A DNA stretch of 64,000 nucleotides from Marinobacter pelagius (GCF_003315345.1 NZ_QNRO01000017.1:1-64000); one strand, 5' to 3'; numbered from the stretch's first letter, positions 19,595-31,190 are shown. The notes: generated by a model not told the origin, from the letters alone. Program-made: numbers and translations.

Positions 19595-20578
19595 ATGACA
19601 CTGAAACTCAAAGCTTCCGCTCTTGCTGTAGCCGCTGCGGTCAGCCTTGGTGCTGCATCCACTTCGGTATCTGCGCAGGAGCAGCGTTTCGTGACCATCG
19701 GTACTGGCGGTGTGACTGGTGTTTATTATCCCGCTGGCGGCGCAATCTGCCGTCTGGTCAATATGGACCGGAAAGAGCACGGTATCCGTTGTTCGGTTGA
19801 GAGTACCGGTGGTTCCGTCTACAACCTGAATGCGATCCGTCAGGGTGAGCTGGATCTGGCCGTGGCCCAGTCCGACTGGCAGTACCATGCCTATAACGGC
19901 ACCAGCCAGTTTGAAGACGACGGCGCCAACAAGGAACTGCGTGCGGTTTTCTCCCTGCACCCTGAGCCGTTCACCGTGGTTGCCAGCAAGGCTTCCGGCA
20001 TCAAGAACTTCGAAGACCTCGAAGGCAAGCGGGTTTCCGTTGGTAACCCCGGTTCCGGCCAGCGCGCCACCGCTGAAGTGCTGATGAACGAAATGGGCTG
20101 GACCATGGACAAGTTCTCCCTGGCCGCCGAGCTGAAGGCTGCCGAGCAGTCCCAGGCCCTGTGTGACGGCAACATTGATGCCTTCTTCTACACTGTTGGT
20201 CACCCGTCCGGCTCCATCAAGGAAGCGACTACTTCCTGTGACAGCGTAATCGTCAACGTGAACAACGATGCGACCCAAACCCTGATCGAGGACAACCCCT
20301 ACTACCGTAAAGCGGTTATTCCGGGTGGCATGTATCGTGGTACGGATGAAGATGTCACCACCTTCGGTGTTGCGGCAACCTTCGTCTCCTCCACCGACGT
20401 GCCGGATGAGGTGGTTTATGAAGTCGTGAAGGCAGTGTTCGAGAACTTCGACAGCTTCAAGCGCCTGCACCCGGCCTTCGCCAACCTGAAGAAGGAAGAA
20501 ATGGTGCATGATGCCCTGAGTGCTCCGCTGCACCCGGGTGCTGCCAAGTACTACAAGGAAGCCGGCCTGATCGACTGA
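19595..20578 (+). CDS. TAXI-family TRAP transporter solute-binding protein
   Basis: A 327-residue periplasmic binding protein with a Sec signal peptide (cleavage likely at SVSA-QE, about residue 27). The start of the mature protein, [20 protein letters not shown], is the hallmark of the TAXI subgroup, which binds carboxylates such as glutamate or 2-oxoglutarate. Start at ATG 19595, with AGGA upstream; the frame from 19544 lacks a signal peptide at its end. It delivers substrate to the fused permease encoded 86 bp downstream. Confidence 0.93.
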   Translation: MTLKLKASALAVAAAVSLGAASTSVSAQEQRFVTIGTGGVTGVYYPAGGAICRLVNMDRKEHGIRCSVESTGGSVYNLNAIRQGELDLAVAQSDWQYHAYNGTSQFEDDGANKELRAVFSLHPEPFTVVASKASGIKNFEDLEGKRVSVGNPGSGQRATAEVLMNEMGWTMDKFSLAAELKAAEQSQALCDGNIDAFFYTVGHPSGSIKEATTSCDSVIVNVNNDATQTLIEDNPYYRKAVIPGGMYRGTDEDVTTFGVAATFVSSTDVPDEVVYEVVKAVFENFDSFKRLHPAFANLKKEEMVHDALSAPLHPGAAKYYKEAGLID

Positions 20579-20598
20579 TCCGGCGCTTTCTGAAAACC

Positions 20599-20624
20599 GG
20601 CCGCGGGCAGCCCCGCCCGCGGCC
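20599..20624 (+). terminator. Intra-operon hairpin between binding protein and permease
   Basis: A perfect 10-bp G+C stem (20599-20608 with 20615-20624) followed by TTT, inside the operon. Such stems after a binding-protein gene usually stabilise its message or end part of the transcripts, so that binding protein exceeds permease. Confidence 0.6.
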
Positions 20625-20664
20625 TTTACTGATCTTCCCGATTTCCCTCTGACAGGATCCGGCT

Positions 20665-23265
20665 ATGACAAATAGCGACCCGAGAGCCGGGGATGCCACC
20701 GATAAGCAGAAAGTTGAGGAATTCCTCCAGACCGAATCGGGCGGAAGGGCTGCCACCGGGCCCGCCGCTGTCATTCTCTTTATCGTTCCTCTGCTCTGGT
20801 CTCTTTTCCAGCTTTGGATAGCGTCACCGCTTCCCTACATTTTCGAGATCGGCGTGTTCAATTCCACGGAAGCACGTTCGATTCACCTGGCGTTTGCCTC
20901 TTTCCTGGCGTTTGCCGCTTTCCCGATGATTCGGGGCAAGCATCAGAACCATGTGCCGGTCTATGACTGGATACTGGCACTGGCGGCTGCCTTTGCGGCC
21001 TCGTACCTTTACGTTTTCTATGACCAGCTGGCTACCCGTCCGGGGGCGCCGAACACCCAGGATATGGTTGTGGCCCTGGGTGGTCTCGTGCTGTTGCTCG
21101 AGGCGACTCGCCGCGCGCTGGGTCTTCCGCTGACCATTGTGGCTGGCGTGTTTATCATCTACTCCCTGGCTGGCCCGTACATGCCGGATGTGATTTCCCA
21201 TAAGGGCGCCAGTCTGAGCAAGCTGGCCTCGCATCAGTGGCTTGGCACCGAGGGTGTGTTCGGTGTGGCACTGGGGGTTTCAACCAGCTTCGTGTTCCTG
21301 TTTGTCCTGTTCGGGGCCTTGCTTGAACGGGCCGGCGCCGGTAACTACTTCATCAAGGTCGCCTATGCACTGCTGGGTCATATGCGTGGAGGCCCTGCGA
21401 AAGCGGCCGTGGTCTCCAGTGGCCTGAGCGGTGTAATTTCAGGCTCCTCGATAGCCAACGTCGTAACTACCGGTACTTTTACCATTCCGCTGATGAAGCG
21501 GGTGGGTTTCCCTGCCACCAAGGCGGGTGCGGTTGAGGTTGCAGCCTCAACCAATGGTCAGCTGACGCCTCCGATCATGGGGGCAGCCGCCTTCCTGATG
21601 GTGGAGTATGTGGGTATTTCCTACCTGGAGGTCATCAAGCACGCGATTCTGCCGGCGATGATCTCCTATGTGGCACTGATCTATATCGTGCACCTCGAGG
21701 CCTGCAAGCTGAATATGCAGGGCATCGAACGACTGGATCGTCCGACCCTGGCCCAGCGTATGCTGAACTGGGTTGTGATCCTGCTGGGGCTGTGTGTACT
21801 GACCTTTGTGGTGTATTACGGCATCGGCTGGATGAAATCGGTTCTGGGCGAAGCCACCATGTGGGTTCTCACACCCATGTTGTTAGCGGTTTATATCGGC
21901 TTGGTTGGCTACGCCAGCAAGTTCCCGGATCTTGAGGAAGATGATCCCGAGCAGGCCATGGATGAGTTGCCTCCGGTAGGGTCCACGGTCAAAACCGGTC
22001 TGTATTTTCTGCTGCCGGTGGTGGTGCTGGTCTGGTGCCTGACCGTGGAGCGCTTCTCTCCGCAACTGTCCGCCTTCTGGGCGACCGTGTTCATGGTCTT
22101 TATCGTGATCACCCAGCGGCCGCTGAAAGCGTTTTTCCACAAGCGCGGCAACTACCTTGCAGGGTTGAAGCAGGGCGGTGTTGACCTGGCCCACTCCCTG
22201 GTGACCGGTGCCCGAAACATGGTTGGCATTGGCGTGGCAACCGCCACAGCCGGTATCGTGGTCGGGACTGTAACCCTGACCGGTATCGGTCTGGTGATGA
22301 CCCAGTTCGTTGAGTTCATCTCCGGCGGCAACCTGCTGTTGATGCTGATCTTCACGGCAATCATCAGTCTGATTCTCGGCATGGGACTGCCGACCACCGC
22401 CAACTACATCGTGGTCTCAACCCTGATGGCGCCTGTTATTGTGACGCTTGGTGCCGAGAATGGTTTGCTGGTGCCATTGATCGCGGTGCATCTGTTTGTG
22501 TTTTACTTCGGTATCCTGGCAGATGATACGCCGCCGGTTGGCCTCGCGGCCTATGCGGCTGCAGCGATATCGGGGGGCGATCCGATACGCACGGGTGTCC
22601 AGGGCTTCACCTATGACATCCGGACCGCAATCCTGCCGTTCATGTTTATCTTCAACACACAGCTGTTGTTGATCGGACTGACCGGGTGGGTGGACCTGCT
22701 CATCACCATCTTCAGTGCGGTAACGGCCATGCTGGTGTTCTCAGCAGCCACTCAGGGGTTCTGGTTCACCAAAACCCGATGGTGGGAGACGGTTTTCCTG
22801 CTGTTGATAACCTTTACGCTGTTCCGGCCGGGGTTCTGGTGGGATATGGTCTATCCGCCCACGGAAGACAGGCCCGGATCGGAGATCTTCCAGTATGTCG
22901 AGGATATTCCGGCTGATCAGCCGATTATCATCCAGGCTTCCGGCATGTCCCTCGATGGCAGTGATGTGTCGAAATACCTGCGGTTGCCACTGCCCGAGGC
23001 GGAGACACCACAGCAGCGACTGGCCCAGGCCGGGCTGGAGGTTTCTCCCCAGGGTGAGCAGATGGTCGTGGACTTCGTGAATTTCGGAAGCATTGCGGAG
23101 CAGGCGGGCATCAGCTTTGGCTGGACGATCGACAAGGTTCAGATTGAGAAGGATCGGCCACCCAAGGAACTGATGTTTATTCCGGCACTTCTGCTACTTG
23201 CGGCACTGGCCTTCGGCCAGCTCCGGAGAAAAGCCAGGGAAGAGGCGGCAGGCGAGTCTGCCTGA
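20665..23265 (+). CDS. TRAP transporter permease, fused 4TM/12TM
   Basis: An 866-residue inner-membrane protein combining the small (DctQ-like) and large (DctM-like) TRAP subunits in one chain, as usual for TAXI systems. The large-subunit signature appears as SGLSGVISGSSIANVVTTG (about 252) and LILGMGLPTTANYIVVSTL (about 570). A C-terminal soluble extension (about 735-845) corresponds to the DUF3394 region, followed by a last helix. Transport is driven by an ion gradient, usually sodium. It is followed by a terminator. Confidence 0.92.
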   Translation: MTNSDPRAGDATDKQKVEEFLQTESGGRAATGPAAVILFIVPLLWSLFQLWIASPLPYIFEIGVFNSTEARSIHLAFASFLAFAAFPMIRGKHQNHVPVYDWILALAAAFAASYLYVFYDQLATRPGAPNTQDMVVALGGLVLLLEATRRALGLPLTIVAGVFIIYSLAGPYMPDVISHKGASLSKLASHQWLGTEGVFGVALGVSTSFVFLFVLFGALLERAGAGNYFIKVAYALLGHMRGGPAKAAVVSSGLSGVISGSSIANVVTTGTFTIPLMKRVGFPATKAGAVEVAASTNGQLTPPIMGAAAFLMVEYVGISYLEVIKHAILPAMISYVALIYIVHLEACKLNMQGIERLDRPTLAQRMLNWVVILLGLCVLTFVVYYGIGWMKSVLGEATMWVLTPMLLAVYIGLVGYASKFPDLEEDDPEQAMDELPPVGSTVKTGLYFLLPVVVLVWCLTVERFSPQLSAFWATVFMVFIVITQRPLKAFFHKRGNYLAGLKQGGVDLAHSLVTGARNMVGIGVATATAGIVVGTVTLTGIGLVMTQFVEFISGGNLLLMLIFTAIISLILGMGLPTTANYIVVSTLMAPVIVTLGAENGLLVPLIAVHLFVFYFGILADDTPPVGLAAYAAAAISGGDPIRTGVQGFTYDIRTAILPFMFIFNTQLLLIGLTGWVDLLITIFSAVTAMLVFSAATQGFWFTKTRWWETVFLLLITFTLFRPGFWWDMVYPPTEDRPGSEIFQYVEDIPADQPIIIQASGMSLDGSDVSKYLRLPLPEAETPQQRLAQAGLEVSPQGEQMVVDFVNFGSIAEQAGISFGWTIDKVQIEKDRPPKELMFIPALLLLAALAFGQLRRKAREEAAGESA

Positions 23266-23296
23266 CCGCTTGACAGGAATTTCGTTAAGTCCGTAG

Positions 23297-23326
23297 AAAC
23301 CCGGCGTTAACCCGCCGGGTTTTTTT
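23297..23326 (+). terminator. Rho-independent terminator after the TRAP permease
   Basis: A 10-bp stem (23297-23306 with 23313-23322) whose last three T begin a run continuing to 23326. It separates the TRAP operon from thrS. Confidence 0.9.
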
Positions 23327-23430
23327 CTGGTAGACTCGCCGCAGATCCGGGCCGCGGTTTGTGTCGCGGTGTCCCGGCACCATGTGATCTTTGGTATAGA
23401 TCACCGCTGAGGCAACAACAGGAGTATTCC

Positions 23431-25356
23431 ATGCCCGTCATTACCCTGCCGGATGGCAGTCATCGCAGTTTTGCTGAACCCGTAACCGTACACGACGTCG
23501 CTGCCGACATTGGTGCCGGCCTGGCCAAGGCCGCGCTGGCCGGTAAGGTCGATGGCAAGCTGGTGGACACCAGTCACGTGATCGACCGTGATGCTGAACT
23601 GGCCATCGTTACCGATCGTGATGAGGACGGCGTCGATGTCATTCGTCATTCCACTGCCCACCTGATGGCGATGGCCGTCCAGGAACTGTTCCCCGGTGCC
23701 CAGGTAACCATTGGCCCGGTGATCGACAACGGCTTCTATTACGACTTCAAGTACGACCGCCCGTTCACCAACGAGGACCTGGCGCGGATCGAGAAGCGGA
23801 TGGAGGAGCTGGCCAAGCAGGATATCCCGGTTTCCCGGTCTGTCATGTCCCGCGAGGATGCAATCAAGCTGTTCGAAGACATGGGCGAGGAATACAAGGT
23901 CCGCATCATCCAGGACATTCCCGGTGATGAGGACCTGTCGTTCTACCGCCAGGGCGACTTCATCGACTTGTGCCGCGGCCCCCACGTGCCCAGCACCGGC
24001 AAGCTCAAGGCGTTCAAGCTCACCAAGGTGGCCGGCGCCTACTGGCGTGGTGATACCAACAACGAGCAATTGCAGCGCGTCTACGGTACTGCCTGGGGTA
24101 ACAAGAAAGACCTCAAGGCCTACCTGAATCGCCTGGAAGAGGCCGAAAAGCGGGATCACCGCAAGATCGGCAAGAAGCTGAACCTGTTCCACATGCAGGA
24201 AGAAGCGCCGGGCATGGTGTTCTGGCACCCGGATGGCTGGTCTCTGTACCAGGAGATCGAGCAGTATATGCGTGCCAAGCTGCACAGGCACGGCTACCAG
24301 GAGATCAAGACACCCCAGGTGGTGTCCCGTACCCTGTGGGAGAAGTCCGGGCACTGGGACAAGTTCAAGGACGACATGTTCACCACCGAGTCCGAGAAGC
24401 ATGACTACGCCATCAAGCCCATGAACTGCCCCTGCCACGTGCAGGTGTTCAACCAGGGTTTGAAGAGTTACAAGGACCTGCCGCTGCGTCTGGCCGAGTT
24501 CGGCTCGTGCCACCGCAACGAGGCTTCCGGCGCGCTGCACGGGCTGATGCGGGTGCGCGGCTTTACCCAGGATGATGCGCACATCTTCTGCGAAGAGGAT
24601 GCGATCCAGGAAGAAGTGTCCGCGTTCATCAAGCTGTTGCACGAAGTCTATGAGGACTTCGGCTTCACCGAGATCCTGTACAAGCTCTCTACCCGTCCGG
24701 AAAAACGGGTGGGTTCCGACGAAGTCTGGGACAAGTCCGAGGCGGCACTGGAAGAAGCCCTGAACCGTGAAGGCGTGGATTGGGAATTGTTGCCGGGTGA
24801 AGGCGCATTCTACGGACCGAAGATCGAATTCTCCCTGAAGGATTGCATCGGCCGGGTCTGGCAGTGCGGTACCATCCAGGTGGATTTCTCCATGCCGGGT
24901 CGTCTTGGTGCCCAGTATGTGGCCGACAACTCCGAGCGCCGGACCCCGGTCATGTTGCACCGTGCGGTACTCGGTTCCTTCGAGCGTTTCATCGGTATCC
25001 TGATCGAGGAGTACGAAGGTGCGTTCCCGGTCTGGCTGGCTCCGACCCAGGTGGCGGTGCTGAATATTACCGATAACCAGCGTGATTATTGTCAGAATCT
25101 GGCCAAAAAGTGGGATTCTTTGGGCTTTAGGGTTAATGCTGACTTGAGAAACGAGAAGATCGGCTTTAAAATCCGCGAGCATACTCTTAACAAGGTTCCC
25201 TATCTGGTTGTTGTCGGCGATAAAGAAATCGAGAACAACGCGGTTGCGGTGAGAACCCGCAAGGGCGAAGATCTGGGAACCATGTCGGTCGACGAATTCG
25301 AAGCGCTACTGGCCAAAGACGTCGAACGCAAAGGTAGAACCAAAACGGAGATCTGA
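23431..25356 (+). CDS. thrS: Threonine-tRNA ligase
   Basis: A 641-residue class II synthetase (E. coli 642). Domains in order: TGS (1-61), editing domain with [12 protein letters not shown] (about 74) and a Cys-His zinc pair near DLCRGPHVP, catalytic core with [12 protein letters not shown] (about 331) and [16 protein letters not shown] motif 2 (here [19 protein letters not shown]), and C-terminal anticodon-binding domain. It charges tRNA-Thr and hydrolyses Ser-tRNA-Thr. Start at ATG 23431 with AGGAG 6 bp before it. The stop overlaps the infC start codon. First gene of the translation operon. Confidence 0.98.
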   Translation: MPVITLPDGSHRSFAEPVTVHDVAADIGAGLAKAALAGKVDGKLVDTSHVIDRDAELAIVTDRDEDGVDVIRHSTAHLMAMAVQELFPGAQVTIGPVIDNGFYYDFKYDRPFTNEDLARIEKRMEELAKQDIPVSRSVMSREDAIKLFEDMGEEYKVRIIQDIPGDEDLSFYRQGDFIDLCRGPHVPSTGKLKAFKLTKVAGAYWRGDTNNEQLQRVYGTAWGNKKDLKAYLNRLEEAEKRDHRKIGKKLNLFHMQEEAPGMVFWHPDGWSLYQEIEQYMRAKLHRHGYQEIKTPQVVSRTLWEKSGHWDKFKDDMFTTESEKHDYAIKPMNCPCHVQVFNQGLKSYKDLPLRLAEFGSCHRNEASGALHGLMRVRGFTQDDAHIFCEEDAIQEEVSAFIKLLHEVYEDFGFTEILYKLSTRPEKRVGSDEVWDKSEAALEEALNREGVDWELLPGEGAFYGPKIEFSLKDCIGRVWQCGTIQVDFSMPGRLGAQYVADNSERRTPVMLHRAVLGSFERFIGILIEEYEGAFPVWLAPTQVAVLNITDNQRDYCQNLAKKWDSLGFRVNADLRNEKIGFKIREHTLNKVPYLVVVGDKEIENNAVAVRTRKGEDLGTMSVDEFEALLAKDVERKGRTKTEI

Positions 25357-25898
25357 TTATTAAACAGCGAGCGAATCGGGGTGGGCGTACTCCAAAAGCG
25401 CCTATCAATGAAAATATTGACGCAACTGAAGTCCGCCTGATTGATGCCGAAGGCAATCAGGTTGGTATTGTTCCCATTGAGGATGCACTCAAGCAGGCAG
25501 AAGAAGCGTCTCTTGACCTGGTTCAGGTTACGGATTCCGATCCGATCGTCTGTAAGATAATGGACTACGGCAAGAAGATCTTCGAAGAGAAAAAGGCCAA
25601 GGCGGCTGCCAAGAAAAAGCAGAAGCAGACGCAGGTCAAGGAAGTCAAGTTCCGTCCAGGAACTGAAGAAGGGGATTATCAGGTCAAACTACGCAACCTG
25701 GTACGTTTCCTTGAAAACGGGGACCGCGGCAAAATCACTATCCGCTTCCGTGGCCGTGAGATGGCACACCAGGAAATTGGTATGAAGCTCATGAACCGCA
25801 TCGAAGCTGATATTGACGAGCTGGCCCAGGTAGAACAGCGGCCGAAAATGGAAGGCCGCCAGATGACCATGGTCGTGGCGCCCCGCAAGAAGAAGTGA
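25356..25898 (+). CDS. infC: Translation initiation factor IF-3 (AUU start)
   Basis: About 180 residues. The frame opens with two tandem ATT codons at 25356 and 25359, then AAA CAG CGA, and runs through [19 protein letters not shown] and [17 protein letters not shown] to the C-terminal domain with [16 protein letters not shown] and [17 protein letters not shown] at 25347-25350 serves both codons. The first ATG (25560) would delete the whole N-terminal domain, so a non-AUG start is required. In E. coli the AUU start of infC is known to allow autorepression, since IF-3 rejects non-standard start codons. The A of the thrS TGA is the first base of the upstream ATT, giving a one-base overlap. IF-3 binds the 30S subunit. 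Confidence 0.95.
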   Translation: MIKQRANRGGRTPKAPINENIDATEVRLIDAEGNQVGIVPIEDALKQAEEASLDLVQVTDSDPIVCKIMDYGKKIFEEKKAKAAAKKKQKQTQVKEVKFRPGTEEGDYQVKLRNLVRFLENGDRGKITIRFRGREMAHQEIGMKLMNRIEADIDELAQVEQRPKMEGRQMTMVVAPRKKK

Positions 25899-25916
25899 AC
25901 CTGATCCAATGACGGG

Positions 25917-25936
25917 TCCCCCGCATCGGCGGGGGA
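25917..25936 (+). promoter_or_regulatory. Hairpin in the rpmI leader
   Basis: An 8-bp stem TCCCCCGC/GCGGGGGA with ATCG loop, between infC and rpmI. It may be a partial terminator or part of the leader through which L20 represses rpmI-rplT translation in E. coli; the E. coli pseudoknot itself was not identified here. Confidence 0.5.
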
Positions 25937-25991
25937 TTTGTCGTTCAGGGACACATTTGTTTATCCAAAATAGAATGCGGAGTTTTAAAAA

Positions 25992-26183
25992 ATGCCGAAG
26001 ATGAAAACCAAAAGCGGAGCTACCAAGCGGTTCAAGAAAACCGCGACCGGCTTCAAGCACAAGCAGTCCTTCACCAGCCACATCCTGACCAAGAAGAGCC
26101 CGAAGCGTAAGCGTCAGCTGCGCGGTACCAAGCTCATCGCCAAGTCAGATGTAGCAGCTATCAAGCGCATGACCGCGTGCTGA
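25992..26183 (+). CDS. rpmI: Large ribosomal subunit protein bL35
   Basis: 63 residues, very basic, with the family start [15 protein letters not shown] and the block [16 protein letters not shown] lies about 9 bp before ATG 25992. Part of the 50S subunit. It is 50 bp upstream of rplT, the standard order. Confidence 0.98.
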   Translation: MPKMKTKSGATKRFKKTATGFKHKQSFTSHILTKKSPKRKRQLRGTKLIAKSDVAAIKRMTAC

Positions 26184-26233
26184 TCCAGCCGCGCGAATCA
26201 TTCCTGAGAAAGTAAAGGTAGAAGGATTAAAGT

Positions 26234-26587
26234 ATGGCTCGTGTAAAGCGTGGCGTGGTAGCACGTCGTCGTCACAAGAAGATCATGAAGCAGGCCAAGG
26301 GTTACTACGGTGCCCGTAGCCGTGTTTTCCGGGTTGCCAAGCAGGCGGTTATCAAGGCCCAGCAGTATGCCTACCGCGACCGTCGCAACCGCAAGCGCGC
26401 ATTCCGCGCTCTGTGGATCTCCCGTATCAATGCCGGTGCCCGCGCAAACGGTCTGTCCTACAGCCGTCTGATCGCTGGCCTGAAGAAGGCGAATGTTGAA
26501 ATCGATCGTAAGGTTCTGGCTGACCTGGCCATGAACGAGCAGCAGGCGTTTGCCGCTGTTGTTGAGAAAGCCAAAGCGTCCCTGTGA
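26234..26587 (+). CDS. rplT: Large ribosomal subunit protein bL20
   Basis: 117 residues with the typical [17 protein letters not shown] start and [15 protein letters not shown] block. bL20 is needed for early 50S assembly and in E. coli represses its own operon by binding the rpmI leader. A strong terminator follows 68 bp downstream. Confidence 0.98.
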   Translation: MARVKRGVVARRRHKKIMKQAKGYYGARSRVFRVAKQAVIKAQQYAYRDRRNRKRAFRALWISRINAGARANGLSYSRLIAGLKKANVEIDRKVLADLAMNEQQAFAAVVEKAKASL

Positions 26588-26654
26588 TCGCTTAAGATCT
26601 CTCATCGATTGCTGATCGATCCGGCGTCTCATGGCATCATGAAGGCGCCTTCTG

Positions 26655-27724
<1,070 letters not shown>

Positions 27725-27798
27725 TAGTCCGGCCAGTCTGCAGGCATAAACGGCAATCAAACCAACAGGCAAAACCGCATCAGGACAAGGCAAGAACC

Positions 27799-30171
27799 AT
27801 GAAATTCAGTGAACAGTGGCTGCGCGAGTGGGTTAATCCGAACATTGGCTCCCAGGAATTGATGGACCAGATCACCATGGCCGGGCTGGAAGTGGACGGC
27901 TTTGAGCCGGTCGCCGGTGAATTCAGCGGCGTCGTGGTTGGCGAAGTCCAATCCGTCGAACCGCACCCGGACGCGGACAAGCTCCGGGTCTGCCAGGTCA
28001 GCGATGGTGAACAGATCGTCCAGGTGGTCTGTGGTGCGCCCAATGTACGCCCCGGCCTGAAGGTTCCCTTTGCCGTGGTTGGCGCGGTGCTACCGGGCAA
28101 CTTCAAGATCAAGAAGGCCAAGCTGCGTGGCCAGCCCTCCGAGGGGATGCTGTGTTCCGAGTCCGAGCTGGTCCTGTCTGAAAATCACGACGGCCTGATG
28201 GAATTGCCGGAGGATGCGCCGGTCGGTCAGGACATGGCCGATTACCTCAAACTCAATGACATCACCATCGACGTGGACCTGACGCCGAATCGCAGCGATT
28301 GCCTCTCCATCAAGGGCATCGCCCGGGAAGTGGGTGTGCTCAACAGTTTGGTGGTCACCGAGCCCGCCATCGAACCAGTGGAGGCAGTGCACTCTGAGGT
28401 CCCTGATATCCGTGTCGAAGCCTCGGCAGGTTGTCCCCGTTACCTCGGCCGTGTTCTGCGCAACGTGAATCTGAAAGCGGAAACACCGCTGTGGATGCAG
28501 GAGAAGCTGCGTCGCTCCGGTATCCGTTCCATCGATGCGGCGGTGGATGTCACCAATTACGTGATGCTGGAACTTGGCCAGCCCATGCACGCATTCGACC
28601 GTGACGAGATCAGCGGTGGCATTATCGTGCGTATGGCCAAACCGGCTGAGAAACTGGTTCTGCTCGACGGCCAGGAAGTGGAGCTCACCGAAGACACCCT
28701 GGTAATTACCGACCACGAAAAGCCCATCGCCATCGCCGGTGTGATGGGTGGTGAGCATTCGGGTGTCAGCGAAAAGACCCGGGATCTGGTGCTGGAGTCC
28801 GCCTACTTTGACCCCATCACCCTGGCAGGCAAGGCTCGCCATTACGGCCTGCATACCGATGCCTCCCACCGTTTCGAGCGCGGAGTCGACTACAAGCTGG
28901 CCCGCGATGCCATGGAGCGTGCCACCGAGCTGCTCATGAATATCGTTGGTGGCGAACCCGGTGAAATCGTGGAAGTGGCCAGCGACGAGCATCTGCCGGC
29001 TGACCGCACCATTGACCTTCGGGAACAGCGGCTGGCCGATGTTCTCGGCATGGCGATCGATCGCACCACCGTTGAAGAGATACTCACCCGGCTCGGGCTT
29101 CATATCGACAAGCTGCTCAAGGATGGCTGGCGCGTCAGTGTGCCCAGCTTCCGCCCGGACATCACCATCGAGGAAGACCTGATCGAGGAAGTCGGCAGGA
29201 TCTTTGGCTACAACAACCTGCCGGTGACCGAACCCACCGGTTCCCTCGGCCTGGTTGCCCGGGAAGAGGCAAAGCGGCCGGTGTCCGCCATCCGCAATTA
29301 CTTCGTGGCCCAGGGCTACCAGGAAGCGGTTACCTACAGCTTCGTGGATCCGAAAGTTCAGAAGTTGGTTGATCCTGAGCGCGACGGTATTGCCCTGGCG
29401 AACCCGATCTCGGCGGATCTGTCGGTCATGCGTACCACGCTCTGGAGTGGTTTGCTCAAGACGGTTGCCTATAACCAGAACCGTCAGCAGCCGCGTATCC
29501 GGCTGTTCGAGACCGGCCTGCGCTTTGAGCAGGACGGCGAGCGCATCGATCAGCAGCCCATGCTGGCCGGTGTGGTTGTCGGTGGCCAGTATCCGGAAAA
29601 CTGGGCAAACGGTCGCAGAACTGCCGATTTCTTTGATGTAAAAGGGGAATTGGAAGGCCTGTTCCGGCTGCTGGGCATCGAGGTCCAGTTCGTGGCCAGC
29701 CAGCATCCGGCGCTGCATCCGGGCCAGACTGCCGAACTGATGCGCGATGGTGAACATGTAGGCTGGTTGGGCACGTTGCATCCACAAGTTCAGAAAAATC
29801 TGGAACTTAATGGCACGATCCTGATGTTTGAGCTATTCTTGAATTCGATCGTCACCGGATATGTGCCTAATTTCAAAGAAATTTCAAAATTCCCGGAAGT
29901 TCGCAGGGATTTGGCTATCATTATCGGGAGCGATGTAGCGTTCGCCGATGTGGAGCGTGTAGCCAGGAAGCATGCCGGTGAGCGTCTGACAGCGCTGCGT
30001 GCGTTCGATGTCTATGAAGGCGAGAGCCTGGGCGAGGGGAACCGGAGCCTGGCCCTGAGCCTGTTCTGGCAGCATCCCGAACGCACCTTGAATGAAGACG
30101 AAGTGCATTCGCTCTTCAATGGTGTCATTGATGCCTTGAAAGAAGAGTTGGGGGCAACACTGAGGAGTTAA
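27799..30171 (+). CDS. pheT: Phenylalanine-tRNA ligase beta subunit
   Basis: 790 residues. Domains in order: tRNA-binding OB fold (about 40-150), B3/B4 editing domain with DLTPNRSDCLSIKGIAREV (about 155), B5, the inactive class II-like core, and a C-terminal FDX-ACB anticodon-binding domain with FPEVRRDLAIII (about 695). It removes mischarged Tyr-tRNA-Phe and completes the PheS active site. The stop is 3 bp before ihfA. Confidence 0.98.
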   Translation: MKFSEQWLREWVNPNIGSQELMDQITMAGLEVDGFEPVAGEFSGVVVGEVQSVEPHPDADKLRVCQVSDGEQIVQVVCGAPNVRPGLKVPFAVVGAVLPGNFKIKKAKLRGQPSEGMLCSESELVLSENHDGLMELPEDAPVGQDMADYLKLNDITIDVDLTPNRSDCLSIKGIAREVGVLNSLVVTEPAIEPVEAVHSEVPDIRVEASAGCPRYLGRVLRNVNLKAETPLWMQEKLRRSGIRSIDAAVDVTNYVMLELGQPMHAFDRDEISGGIIVRMAKPAEKLVLLDGQEVELTEDTLVITDHEKPIAIAGVMGGEHSGVSEKTRDLVLESAYFDPITLAGKARHYGLHTDASHRFERGVDYKLARDAMERATELLMNIVGGEPGEIVEVASDEHLPADRTIDLREQRLADVLGMAIDRTTVEEILTRLGLHIDKLLKDGWRVSVPSFRPDITIEEDLIEEVGRIFGYNNLPVTEPTGSLGLVAREEAKRPVSAIRNYFVAQGYQEAVTYSFVDPKVQKLVDPERDGIALANPISADLSVMRTTLWSGLLKTVAYNQNRQQPRIRLFETGLRFEQDGERIDQQPMLAGVVVGGQYPENWANGRRTADFFDVKGELEGLFRLLGIEVQFVASQHPALHPGQTAELMRDGEHVGWLGTLHPQVQKNLELNGTILMFELFLNSIVTGYVPNFKEISKFPEVRRDLAIIIGSDVAFADVERVARKHAGERLTALRAFDVYEGESLGEGNRSLALSLFWQHPERTLNEDEVHSLFNGVIDALKEELGATLRS

Positions 30172-30174
30172 CAG

Positions 30175-30477
30175 ATGGCGGCTTTGACGAAAGCGGAAAT
30201 GGCGGAGCGCTTGTACGAGGAATTGGGCCTGAACAAGCGGGAAGCCAAGGAAATGGTGGAAGCTTTCTTCGATGAAATCAGAGGCGCACTCAGCCATAAC
30301 GAACAGGTGAAGTTGTCCGGTTTCGGCAACTTCGACCTTCGGGACAAGAAACAGCGGCCGGGACGGAATCCGAAAACCGGTGAAGAGATCCCGATCAGTG
30401 CACGGCGTGTTGTTACGTTTCGACCCGGACAAAAACTAAAACAGAAAGTGGAAGCGTATGCTGGAACCCAGTCATAA
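30175..30477 (+). CDS. ihfA: Integration host factor subunit alpha
   Basis: 100 residues of the HU/IHF family with [19 protein letters not shown], the beta-arm whose conserved Pro bends DNA, and the IHF-alpha start [18 protein letters not shown]. Pairs with IhfB to bend DNA in recombination, replication and sigma-54 transcription. Overlaps the start of the MerR gene by 20 bp. Confidence 0.98.
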   Translation: MAALTKAEMAERLYEELGLNKREAKEMVEAFFDEIRGALSHNEQVKLSGFGNFDLRDKKQRPGRNPKTGEEIPISARRVVTFRPGQKLKQKVEAYAGTQS

Positions 30478-30823
30478 CAACGAACTCCCGGCGATCCCCG
30501 GGAAGCGTTACTTCACCATTGGTGAGGTGGCGGATCTTTGTGACGTCAAAGCCCATGTGTTGCGGTACTGGGAACAGGAGTTTCCGCAGCTGTCGCCGGT
30601 CAAGCGCCGGGGCAATCGCCGCTACTACCAGCGGGCGGATGTCATTACCATCCGCCAGATTCGCAGCCTGCTCTATGATCAGGGCTACACCATCGGTGGT
30701 GCCAAGCAGAAGCTGAGCAGTCACGAGATAAAGGAAGACACCTCACAGTACAAGCAGCTCATCCGTCAGATGATTGTTGAGCTTGAAGAGGTGCTTGAGG
30801 TGCTCAACACGCCGGTCAAATAA
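30458..30823 (+). CDS. MerR-family transcriptional regulator
   Basis: 121 residues with an N-terminal winged helix ([20 protein letters not shown], about 19-38, and a wing at RRGNRRYY) and a short C-terminal coiled coil for dimer formation. There are no metal-binding cysteines beyond one in the helix, so it is not a typical metal sensor. This gene follows ihfA in many pseudomonads; its target is unknown. A strong terminator follows. Confidence 0.92.
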   Translation: MLEPSHNNELPAIPGKRYFTIGEVADLCDVKAHVLRYWEQEFPQLSPVKRRGNRRYYQRADVITIRQIRSLLYDQGYTIGGAKQKLSSHEIKEDTSQYKQLIRQMIVELEEVLEVLNTPVK

Positions 30824-30841
30824 TCCGGGTGTCAGAATGGC

Positions 30842-30874
30842 AAGCCGGGGCGGCCCTCAGGACCGCCCCGGCTT
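30842..30874 (+). terminator. Terminator of the thrS-merR operon
   Basis: A 12-bp stem (30842-30853 with 30863-30874) followed by a T-run. It lies between convergent genes. Confidence 0.92.
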
Positions 30875-30885
30875 TTTTGTAGCCG

Positions 30886-31077
30886 TTACTTTTTCTTGCA
30901 GGTCTTGATGCCCAGGATGCTATAGGCCGGGCAGTTACCCATCAGTGCAGTCGCTAGCGGTATAATGCCAATCCATCCCCAGGGTGTCTGGGGGCCAACG
31001 AACACCAGGGCAAGCAGAACCACGCCAATGATGGCGCGGATGATGCGGTCAGCAGAACCCATGTTTACAGTCATCAT
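30886..31077 (-). CDS. DUF2892 (YgaP-like) small membrane protein
   Basis: 63 residues with two hydrophobic helices (IIRAIIGVVLLALVFVG and WIGIIPLATALMG) and a conserved NCPAY motif followed by a basic tail. It matches the YgaP transmembrane-type DUF2892 family without the rhodanese domain found in E. coli YgaP. AGGAG lies 5 bp before the first of two tandem ATG codons. It is divergent from the Crp/Fnr-type regulator, a pairing that suggests regulation by that protein. Confidence 0.85.
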   Translation of the reverse strand: MMTVNMGSADRIIRAIIGVVLLALVFVGPQTPWGWIGIIPLATALMGNCPAYSILGIKTCKKK

Positions 31078-31190
31078 TCAGTCTCCTTTGCTGATATGAG
31101 CTTATGATTTAACTTTAGGCCACATTCCCCGATAGTTCAGTGATAAAGTCACACAGGAACACCCAACTTAACCGATAAGGACGTTATCCC

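Noticed and set aside
23401..25182. A 593-codon minus-strand frame across thrS
   Set aside because: Antisense shadow of thrS; no ribosome site, and rich in residues expected from reversed thrS codons.
28090..29787. A 565-codon minus-strand frame across pheT
   Set aside because: Antisense shadow of a certain gene; no supporting motif.
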